Assembly: GCA_955652075.1 (NCBI GenBank)
Contig: CATPAS010000308.1
Coordinates: 1 to 9,482, forward strand
Reading direction: 5' to 3'
DNA length: 9,482 nucleotides
From: an uncultured Gaiellaceae bacterium
Lineage (GTDB): Bacteria; Actinomycetota; Thermoleophilia; Gaiellales; Gaiellaceae
Position numbers and translations under genes: made by a program. This document shows positions 1-5,373 of this stretch, piece after piece. The notes under the pieces were generated by a model. The model searched no databases and was not told where the DNA came from. It was given only the letters and a program-made list of their open reading frames with translations. Each line of letters opens with the position of its first letter. Position 1 is the stretch's first letter.

Positions 1-73
1 CGCGCTCGCGCAGGCGAGCCGAGACGGCCGAGCCGACGCGGCCGGAGCCGATGACCTTGACGCTCTCGAACAC
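1..73 (-). CDS. Rossmann-fold NAD(P)-binding protein, N-terminal fragment (partial)
   Basis: Reading the minus strand from a GTG at 73-71 gives 24 codons that run off the left edge. The peptide contains VKVIGSGRVGSAV, a beta strand followed by a GxGxxG dinucleotide-binding turn placed right at the N-terminus, as in pyrroline-5-carboxylate reductase-like, 6-phosphogluconate dehydrogenase-like and DUF2520 Rossmann proteins. The start is supported by a GGAG Shine-Dalgarno six bases upstream (plus positions 80-83) and an in-frame TGA directly before the GTG. It is transcribed away from the hydrolase gene at 146. The fold is well supported, but substrate and exact family cannot be decided from 24 residues. 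A DUF2520 or ProC-like oxidoreductase is my best guess. Confidence 0.72.
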   Translation of the reverse strand, partial: MFESVKVIGSGRVGSAVSARLRER

Positions 74-79
74 TCAAAG

Positions 80-83
80 CTCC
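80..83 (-). promoter_or_regulatory. Shine-Dalgarno site of the divergent Rossmann gene
   Basis: On the minus strand GGAG is followed by six bases and the GTG start at 73. It decides the start of the left-edge gene, and it contrasts with the plus-strand hydrolase gene, which has no such site. Confidence 0.6.
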
Positions 84-106
84 AGTTCCGTAGCGGATAC
101 CGGGCA

Positions 107-135
107 TTCGAAGCGTACACGGGCGCTGCTAGTCT
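107..135 (+). promoter_or_regulatory. Putative promoter of the hydrolase gene (near-leaderless)
   Basis: TAGTCT at 130-135 fits a sigma-70-type -10 (TANNNT), with TTCGAA at 107-112 as a poor -35 at 17-base spacing. The predicted transcript start is near 142, leaving about four bases before the GTG at 146. There is no Shine-Dalgarno upstream of that GTG, which fits a leaderless message. The -10 gains support from the same TAGNCT form before two other starts in the window. The -35 is weak. Confidence 0.35.
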
Positions 136-145
136 GGCGTGCCTC

Positions 146-1975
146 GTGGGTCGTCGTTTCCTCCTGGGGCTTGCGCTCGCTGTGGTGCTGCTCCTGCCGG
201 GCAAAGCCCACGCGGCAATCGCCCTCTCGCCGTGTCCGGAGGCCACGAACGGGCTCCAGTGCGGGACGGTGGAGGTGCCGCTGGATCGAAGCGGAGTGGT
301 GCCCGGCACGATCTCGCTCCACGTCGAAGTCCTGCCGGCGCGCGGGGTGCCGCGGGGGACGATGTTCCTCATCGCAGGCGGACCGGGCCAGGGTTCTGCC
401 GGCGCCTACAGTCTGACCAGCTCCGGCGCGGACATGCAAAACATGTTCCCCGGTTACACGCTCGTGGCATTCGACAACCGAGGGACCGGGAAATCCGGGG
501 TCATCCGCTGTCCCGGACTGCAGAACTCGACGACGGCAACGATCGAGCAGGAAGCTGCGTTGGCCCAGGACTGTGCCGCCATCATCGGGCCTCAACGACA
601 GTTCTACGCGACGCGTGACCATGCAGAAGACATGGAGTCTGTGCGCGTTGCACTGGGTCTAGGCCGCATCGGGCTCTTCGGCGTGTCGTACGGAACGAAG
701 CTCGCACTGGCCTACGCGCTGGCGCAGCCCGGCGCCGTCGACCGGATCGTCCTCGACTCGGTTGTCGCGCCCACGTACCCGGACCCATTCGAGCGAAATG
801 TTCTCCAAGAGATGCCGGGCACGCTGGCCGCGTTCTGTGCAGGCGGCATCTGCCGTGCAGCCACACCGGATTTCTCGGGCGACGTCGTCAAGCTTGCGAA
901 TCGGCTGGAGAGGCGGCCAGTCAAGGGCAATGTCATCGCGCCGAATGGTCGGCTGCAGGCTCGGCACATGAACGGCGAGAACCTGATCTCGCTGATCATC
1001 GACGCGGATCTCTCGCCCGGCCTCGCCGCAGAGGCACCGGCTGCAGTTCACGCCGCCCTGCTCGGGAACGCGCTTCCGCTGCTGAGGCTGTACGACCTCG
1101 ATCTGCGGACGAGCGCGCTTTCTGCCGACGATCTGAGCTTCGGCCTCTATGCCGCGACGAACTGTGACGACGGTCTCTTCCCCTTTGCTCCGGATACTCC
1201 GCCTGCTGCGCGGAGAGCGATTCTCGATGCAACGATCGCAGCCTTTCCACCCGGCAGCGTCGGACCGTTCGGAAACTGGGCGGCCCGCACCGGGAATGCT
1301 TATTTCTGCGAGCAATGGCCGACACCCACTGGAAACACGCCGTTGGCGCCGGGACCGCTGCCGAACGTGCCGGTACTCGCCGTCAGCGGTGGCTTCGATC
1401 TCCGGACACCCACGGCGAATGCCGTCGCCGTGATCTCCCAGTTTCCGCAGGGTCAGCTGGTCACCGTCCCCGGCGTCGGGCACAGTGTGTCCACCGCCGA
1501 CTTCTCGAGTTGCGCATCCGGTGCAATCAGGCGCTGGATCCTCGGAACGCTGCCGAGCTTCCGGCAGTTGCCCTGCCCTCGCGTCCCGCCTCTGGGAACG
1601 ATCCTGGGTGCGTTTCCGCGTCGTCCGGCCAAGGCGACGGTGAAGGCCACACTGACCGCCGCCTCGAAGACGGTGCGGGAGGCCCAGGCGACCTGGCTCC
1701 AGGTCCTGTTCTCCTCGACGTCGTTCACTCCGCGCGGCCTGTACGGCGGCAAGCTCGTGCTCGCGAAGCAGGCATTGAGCTTCACCCTGAACCGCTATAG
1801 CGTCGTTCCCGGGGTCCAGGTGACCGGAAAGGTCGATTTCGTCGGAGGCTTGCCTACCACGTACAAGGGTACGGTCCGCGTCTCCGGCCCAGCGGCGGTT
1901 GCCGGCACGCTCAGATTCTCGAGCAATTCGGTCACCGGGAGGCTCGGCGGTCGCTCGGTCAAGGCCTCCTACTAG
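146..1975 (+). CDS. Secreted alpha/beta hydrolase, tripeptidyl aminopeptidase-like (S33)
   Basis: A 609-residue protein starting at GTG, with an Arg-Arg N-region, a Leu/Val-rich hydrophobic core and an AHA-type signal peptidase site near residue 23, so probably exported. The alpha/beta-hydrolase fold is marked by the oxyanion turn AGGPGQG (77-83, in place of the common HGGPG), nucleophile motif GVSYG with Ser181, acid Asp418 in GGFDLRTP and His446 in GVGHS. A TAP-like C-terminal region with a conserved Cys follows (SCASGAIRRWI). Family members release N-terminal peptides or amino acids, or hydrolyse esters; the real substrate is unknown. Residues from about 490 to 609 form an extra Ser/Thr/Gly/Val-rich segment beyond the usual catalytic unit. 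The frame is open upstream to the window edge, but the signal peptide and the divergent gene favour this start. Confidence 0.88.
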   Translation: MGRRFLLGLALAVVLLLPGKAHAAIALSPCPEATNGLQCGTVEVPLDRSGVVPGTISLHVEVLPARGVPRGTMFLIAGGPGQGSAGAYSLTSSGADMQNMFPGYTLVAFDNRGTGKSGVIRCPGLQNSTTATIEQEAALAQDCAAIIGPQRQFYATRDHAEDMESVRVALGLGRIGLFGVSYGTKLALAYALAQPGAVDRIVLDSVVAPTYPDPFERNVLQEMPGTLAAFCAGGICRAATPDFSGDVVKLANRLERRPVKGNVIAPNGRLQARHMNGENLISLIIDADLSPGLAAEAPAAVHAALLGNALPLLRLYDLDLRTSALSADDLSFGLYAATNCDDGLFPFAPDTPPAARRAILDATIAAFPPGSVGPFGNWAARTGNAYFCEQWPTPTGNTPLAPGPLPNVPVLAVSGGFDLRTPTANAVAVISQFPQGQLVTVPGVGHSVSTADFSSCASGAIRRWILGTLPSFRQLPCPRVPPLGTILGAFPRRPAKATVKATLTAASKTVREAQATWLQVLFSSTSFTPRGLYGGKLVLAKQALSFTLNRYSVVPGVQVTGKVDFVGGLPTTYKGTVRVSGPAAVAGTLRFSSNSVTGRLGGRSVKASY

Positions 1976-1980
1976 GTCGT

Positions 1981-2010
1981 TTGCGGCGCGTCCGGGGTCC
2001 TGCCTAGACT
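1981..2010 (+). promoter_or_regulatory. Putative promoter of the fmdB-udg-tsa operon (near-leaderless)
   Basis: TTGCGG at 1981-1986 and TAGACT at 2005-2010, 18 bases apart, lie in the 44-base gap after the hydrolase stop. The expected transcript start is near 2017, three bases before the ATG at 2020. The start has no Shine-Dalgarno. This is the best candidate promoter for the following run of overlapping genes. Confidence 0.45.
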
Positions 2011-2019
2011 CCCTTGGCG

Positions 2020-2229
2020 ATGCCGATCTACGAGTACGTCTGCATGAAGTGCGAAGAGCACTTCGAGGAGCTCGTTCGGGGGAATCAGGTGGTTGCCTGC
2101 CCGGAGTGCGGCGCGTCCAACGTCGCCCGACAGCTCTCGACGTTCTCGATGGTCGGCACCGCCGGGCAGACCGGCGCGTTCAGCAGTGGCGGCGGCTGTT
2201 GCGGCGGAAGCTGTGGCTGCGGTAACTGA
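2020..2229 (+). CDS. FmdB-family zinc-ribbon protein
   Basis: A 69-residue protein beginning MPIYEYVC, the hallmark opening of the FmdB/CxxC_CxxC_SSSS family. Two CxxC knuckles (Cys8/Cys11 and Cys27/Cys30) should bind one zinc. The tail is Gly/Ser-rich with four further cysteines (Cys60, 61, 65, 67), which could hold a second metal; similar Cys-rich tails occur in actinobacterial members. The family takes its name from a regulator linked to formamidase, but its molecular role is generally unknown, so I give no gene-specific function. The ATG at 2020 is preferred over an in-frame TTG at 2014 because it gives the conserved N-terminus. It is the first gene of the packed operon, and its last 17 bases overlap the glycosylase gene if that starts at 2213. 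Confidence 0.85.
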   Translation: MPIYEYVCMKCEEHFEELVRGNQVVACPECGASNVARQLSTFSMVGTAGQTGAFSSGGGCCGGSCGCGN

Positions 2230-2872
2230 ACTGACTCGTGCAGACGAGCTGCGCGCGTTCGGCGAAGTCGTCGCGGGCTGCACGAAATGTGCGCTCGCCG
2301 GTGGCCGCACAGAGGTCGTCTTCGGTGCCGGCGATCCGAATTCCGATCTGATGTTCGTCGGCGAGGCGCCCGGGTTCCACGAGGACAAGCAAGGAGTGCC
2401 GTTCGTCGGTGCCGCCGGCAAGCTGCTCGAGCAACTACTCGCCGGCATCGGCCTCTCGCGCGAAGAGGTGTACATCGCGAACGTTCTCATGTGCCGCCCT
2501 CCCGGGAACCGCGACCCGCTGCCCGAAGAGATCCAGGCCTGCGAGTCGCACCTCTGGCGGCAGGTCGAGCTGATCGAGCCGCGCGTCGTTGCGACGCTCG
2601 GCAATTTTGCAACGAAGCTCCTGTCGGGACGGCCGACCGGGATCACGCGCGTGCACGGCCAGGAGCAGGAGGTGACTCTCGGCGGACGGCGGGTGCTGCT
2701 CTACCCGATCTACCATCCGGCGGCCGCGCTCTACACGCCGCGCATGCTCGAGGTGCTCAGGTCCGACTTCGCGCGCCTTCCCGAGCTCATGGGCCGTGAC
2801 GCTGCGCCGCCCGAGCCGGTGTACGTTCCGCCTGCGGTTGCGGAGCCCGCGGTGCAGCTCGGGCTGTTCTGA
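2213..2872 (+). CDS. Family 4 uracil-DNA glycosylase (Fe-S cluster type)
   Basis: This enzyme excises uracil, arising from cytosine deamination or dUTP incorporation, to start base excision repair. The roughly 219-residue product shows family 4 hallmarks: motif A GEAPG (50-54) followed by a conserved ED and PFVGAAG, motif B HPAA (168-171), and four cysteines placed to bind a 4Fe-4S cluster (Cys23, Cys26, Cys94, Cys110). It ends in the pentapeptide QLGLF after a Pro/Ala/Val-rich linker. The start is uncertain. GTG 2213 lies close behind a GGAAG and overlaps fmdB by 17 bases; GTG 2186 would add nine Ala/Val-rich residues. A much longer reading to 2093 would be low-complexity fmdB antiframe. Its stop overlaps the tsaE start. 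Confidence 0.9.
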   Translation: MAAVTELTRADELRAFGEVVAGCTKCALAGGRTEVVFGAGDPNSDLMFVGEAPGFHEDKQGVPFVGAAGKLLEQLLAGIGLSREEVYIANVLMCRPPGNRDPLPEEIQACESHLWRQVELIEPRVVATLGNFATKLLSGRPTGITRVHGQEQEVTLGGRRVLLYPIYHPAAALYTPRMLEVLRSDFARLPELMGRDAAPPEPVYVPPAVAEPAVQLGLF

Positions 2873-3306
2873 GCGAGTCTCGCTCGCCCCAAGAGACCGA
2901 AGAGATCGCTGCACGCCTTGCTGCGGACCTCCGCCTGGGCGACGTCGTCACGGTCTCGGGCGAGCTTGGTTCCGGAAAGACGACCTTCGTCCGCGGTGCG
3001 TGCCGTGCGCTCGGCGTCGACGCGCCGGTCACGAGCCCGACGTACACGATCGGCCACCGCTACAAGGGACGTGTGGACGTGTCGCATCTCGACCTCTTTC
3101 GCTTTCGCGGCGTCTCGGCGGCGGAATGGGGAGACCTCGAGCCGTACTTCGACGACGCGATCGTCTTCGTCGAATGGCCGGAGGCAGGAGCCGGAGCTCT
3201 CCCGACTCCGCGGGTCGAGGTGCGGCTCGACCATGGCGACGAAGAAGAGCTGAGGCTTGTCACGATTCACAGCGATGCTGGTCCTGGCCTTCGACACGGC
3301 GACTGA
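2869..3306 (+). CDS. tsaE: tRNA t6A biosynthesis ATPase TsaE, CTG start
   Basis: TsaE is the ATPase that drives turnover of the TsaB-TsaD t6A synthase. The frame encodes about 145 residues (E. coli TsaE has about 153) with ETEEIAARLA at the N-terminus, Walker A GELGSGKT (31-38), the switch region TSPTYTI (55-61), HLDLFR with its Asp near residue 75, and the family signature EWPE. The frame is closed by TGA at 2797, and from there to 2869 there is no ATG, GTG or TTG. An internal GTG at 3073 would remove the Walker A. CTG at 2869-2871, overlapping the glycosylase TGA as CTGA, gives a normal-length protein and mimics the usual ATGA coupling. The gene overlaps tsaB by 32 bases. Confidence 0.85.
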   Translation: MSESRSPQETEEIAARLAADLRLGDVVTVSGELGSGKTTFVRGACRALGVDAPVTSPTYTIGHRYKGRVDVSHLDLFRFRGVSAAEWGDLEPYFDDAIVFVEWPEAGAGALPTPRVEVRLDHGDEEELRLVTIHSDAGPGLRHGD

Positions 3307-3868
3307 CGTCGCGACGAGCGCGCTCGTCTCGGACGGCGAGGTGCTGGGGGAGCGCACGTCGCGCGCGGTCACCGTGCTGGAAGACGTCGACGCGTTGCTG
3401 AGGCAGGCGGGAGCCCACACGCGCGAGCTCGAAGGGCTCGCCGTCGGGATCGGCCCGGGCAGCTTCACCGGCGTTCGCATCGGGCTGGCGACGGCGCGCG
3501 GGCTCTCGCTGGCGCTCGGCGTTCCCGTGGCCGGTGTTTCGACGCTAGACGCGCTCGCGGCAGGCGCACCGGGGGCGTTACCGGTGATCGACGCGAGGCG
3601 CGGCGAAGTCTTCGTGCTCCAGGGCGAACCGCGCGTGCTTGTGCCTCAAGAGGTCCGGTTCGGCCCGGGGACGGTTTGTGTCGGTGGCGGTGCCGTGCGC
3701 TATCGAGCCGTCCTGGAGGCAGCGGGAGCCCAGATTCCGCCGGACGATGACGAGCGCCACCTCCCGCGAGCCCGCTTCCACGCGCAACTGGCCCGGAAGT
3801 TCGGTCCGGCCGACCTGGTCGAGCCGATGTACCTGCGAGTCCCCGACGCTGATAAAACCAGGGAATGA
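3275..3868 (+). CDS. tsaB: t6A synthase partner protein TsaB (YeaZ)
   Basis: TsaB is the inactive ASKHA-fold paralogue that dimerises with TsaD and supports threonylcarbamoyl transfer to A37 of ANN-decoding tRNAs. The 197-residue protein opens with the ASKHA strand-turn LAFDTATDV (4-12) and carries the signature GIGPGSFTGVRIG (58-70), followed by TARGLSLAL. It is shorter than E. coli TsaB (about 231), with the loss towards the C-terminus. ATG 3275 gives the standard N-terminus; an upstream in-frame TTG at 3257 would add six unrelated residues. No strong Shine-Dalgarno is visible, so translation is probably coupled to tsaE, which it overlaps by 32 bases. Its TGA overlaps the rimI ATG as ATGA. 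Confidence 0.92.
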   Translation: MLVLAFDTATDVATSALVSDGEVLGERTSRAVTVLEDVDALLRQAGAHTRELEGLAVGIGPGSFTGVRIGLATARGLSLALGVPVAGVSTLDALAAGAPGALPVIDARRGEVFVLQGEPRVLVPQEVRFGPGTVCVGGGAVRYRAVLEAAGAQIPPDDDERHLPRARFHAQLARKFGPADLVEPMYLRVPDADKTRE

Positions 3869-4353
3869 GCGCGACCGCGAATCGGGTGGACTTCCGTCGC
3901 CTGGAGATGCGCGACCTCAACGCGATCGAAACGATCGAACGCGACTCGTATCCGACGCCCTGGTCACGGTCGATGTTCGCCGGTGAGCTGGCCAAGCCGT
4001 CCTCGATCTCGCTCGGCGCGTTCGAGCCCGACACGCACGAGCTGCTCGGCTACCTGATCATCTCCCGCTATGTCGACGCGTGGCATGTCATGAACCTCGC
4101 CGTCGCGCCCGATCAGCGGCGCAAGCGAGTCGCGACCGGACTGCTCGAGCGGTTGTTCGAGCTGACCGGCGGAGAAGGGCGTCGCGGGTACACGCTCGAG
4201 GTCAGGGTCTCGAACGAGGTGGCGATCAAGCTCTACGAGTCGGCCGGGTTCAAGGCCCGCGGAGTGCGTCGCGGCTACTACACGGACAACCGCGAGGACG
4301 CGCTGATCATGTGGCGCGATCCTGTCGCTCGCGGCGACGCTGCGAGCGACTAA
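3865..4353 (+). CDS. rimI: Ribosomal protein S18-alanine N-acetyltransferase RimI
   Basis: RimI transfers acetyl from acetyl-CoA to the N-terminal Ala of ribosomal protein S18. The 162-residue GNAT protein has the family markers SYPTPWS (28-34), MNLAVAP (76-82), LEVRVSN with Glu112 matching the E. coli catalytic glutamate, YESAGF with Tyr124 matching the catalytic tyrosine, and the C-terminal RRGYYTDNREDALIM. The acetyl-CoA P-loop reads QRRKRVA (84-90): where GNAT proteins normally have RxxGxG/A, the central Gly is Arg88. The gene begins at an ATGA overlap with tsaB and has AGGGA very close to the ATG. It sits in the usual bacterial position between tsaB and tsaD. It could also acetylate other proteins. 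Confidence 0.9.
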   Translation: MSATANRVDFRRLEMRDLNAIETIERDSYPTPWSRSMFAGELAKPSSISLGAFEPDTHELLGYLIISRYVDAWHVMNLAVAPDQRRKRVATGLLERLFELTGGEGRRGYTLEVRVSNEVAIKLYESAGFKARGVRRGYYTDNREDALIMWRDPVARGDAASD

Positions 4354-4381
4354 CTGGGACGTGCGTGTCTGGGCCCAGGTG

Positions 4382-4404
4382 GCGCTTTCGCGCAGGGAAA
4401 GCGC
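4382..4404 (+). promoter_or_regulatory. Perfect hairpin abutting the tsaD start codon
   Basis: GCGCTTTC (4382-4389) and GAAAGCGC (4397-4404) are exact inverse complements with a seven-base loop. The stem ends on the base before the tsaD ATG at 4405. The likely ribosome-binding sequence AGGGA (4394-4398) lies partly in the loop and partly in the right arm, so folding would hide it. There is no U-run, so this is not a classical terminator. A role in limiting TsaD translation is inference. Confidence 0.55.
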
Positions 4405-5373
4405 ATGATTCTCGGTCTCGAGAGCTCCTGCGACGAGACTGCTGCGGCGGTGATCACGCCAGACGGTCGGATTCTCTCGAACGTCGTCTCGTCGCAAGCG
4501 GATCTACACGCGCGCTACGGCGGTGTCGTGCCCGAGGTCGCATCGCGGCGACACCTCGAGCTCGTCACGCCCGTCTTGCAGGAGTCGCTCGCCGAGGCGG
4601 AGACCTCGCTCGACGATGTCGAGCTCATCGGAGTGACGGCCGGCCCCGGGCTGATCGGCGCGCTCCTCGTCGGTGTCGCCGCTGCCAAGGCCATCGCCTG
4701 GGCGAGGCGCCTGCCGCTGGCGGCGGTCGACCATCTGCAAGGCCATGTCGCGTCGCTCTACCTCGAGCCGGATCCGGTCGAGCCACCGTTCCTCTGTCTC
4801 CTGGCGAGCGGCGGCCACACGCTGCTGCTCGACGTGCAAGGTCGCGGTGACAAAGCGCGAGTTCTCGGCACGACCCTCGACGATGCGGCGGGGGAGGCAT
4901 TCGACAAGGGGGCACGGCTCCTCGGCCTCGGCTATCCCGGGGGCGCGGAGATCGACCGCATCGCGCGCGAGGGCGACCCTCGCGCCTACGAGTTCCCCGT
5001 TGCGCGTGTCCCCGGGCTCGACTTCTCTTTCTCCGGTCTCAAGACTGCGCTCCTGCACGCGGTCAAGGAGCTGCCACCGGAGGAGCTGGAACGCCGCCGC
5101 GCCGATCTGGCTGCGAGTTATCAACGTGCGATCGTGCGCGCACTCGTCGAGCGCACGCGGCAGGCCGCCGAGCAGACCGGCGCGACCAGGTTCGCGGTCG
5201 TCGGCGGAGTCGCGGCGAACTCCGAGCTGAGGGTCTCTCTTCCCGAAGCCGCGGCGGCGCCGCTGGCGCTCTGCACCGACAACGCGGCCATGATCGCCTC
5301 GGCCGCTCGGTTCACCAGGACCATCCCGTATCCCGGCTATCTTGGGCTCGATGCCTACGCGTCCACCGCGTGA
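4405..5373 (+). CDS. tsaD: tRNA N6-threonylcarbamoyladenosine synthase catalytic subunit TsaD
   Basis: TsaD is the catalytic subunit that moves threonylcarbamoyl from its AMP ester onto A37 of tRNAs reading ANN codons. The 322-residue protein starts MILGLESSCDET, the standard opening. Metal ligands are His110 and His114 (HLQGH) and Asp292 in CTDNAAM; ATP-fold elements include TAGPGLIGALLVG (78-90), SGGHT (135-139), LGLGYPGG (173-180) and GGVAANS (267-273). The stretch between GGVAANS and CTDNAAM is about ten residues shorter than in E. coli. It follows rimI after 51 bases, the only real gap in the operon, and in the same reading frame. Older databases call this family O-sialoglycoprotein endopeptidase, an outdated name. 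Its last 23 bases overlap the subtilase gene. Confidence 0.96.
   Translation: MILGLESSCDETAAAVITPDGRILSNVVSSQADLHARYGGVVPEVASRRHLELVTPVLQESLAEAETSLDDVELIGVTAGPGLIGALLVGVAAAKAIAWARRLPLAAVDHLQGHVASLYLEPDPVEPPFLCLLASGGHTLLLDVQGRGDKARVLGTTLDDAAGEAFDKGARLLGLGYPGGAEIDRIAREGDPRAYEFPVARVPGLDFSFSGLKTALLHAVKELPPEELERRRADLAASYQRAIVRALVERTRQAAEQTGATRFAVVGGVAANSELRVSLPEAAAAPLALCTDNAAMIASAARFTRTIPYPGYLGLDAYASTA

Noticed and set aside
2..145. Upstream in-frame extension of the hydrolase gene to the window edge
   Set aside because: The frame is open but has no start codon, the translated stretch resembles no signal or domain, and the minus strand there encodes a convincing Rossmann N-terminus with its own Shine-Dalgarno. 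The signal peptide starting at 146 is complete.
74..622. 182-codon minus-strand open frame opposite the hydrolase
   Set aside because: Arg/His-rich antisense composition without domain motifs, typical of GC-rich shadow frames, and it lies opposite a gene with an intact catalytic motif order. Only the separate frame at 73-1 is supported.
659..1483. 274-codon minus-strand frame inside the hydrolase gene
   Set aside because: Shadow frame: Arg/Asp-rich, no recognisable motif, fully covered by the hydrolase coding sequence.
2093..2212. Longer N-terminus of the glycosylase starting inside fmdB
   Set aside because: The added residues are Ser/Arg/Pro/Ala-rich out-of-frame translation of the zinc-ribbon gene, and the family usually begins near the first CxxC-containing helix.
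4080..4850. 256-codon plus-strand frame spanning the rimI-tsaD junction
   Set aside because: Arg/Ala-rich out-of-frame translation of two certain genes, with no domain features.
4405..5373. O-sialoglycoprotein endopeptidase function for the TsaD homologue
   Set aside because: Historic annotation. The HxxxH residues are metal ligands of the t6A synthase fold and the tsaE-tsaB-rimI context supports tRNA modification.
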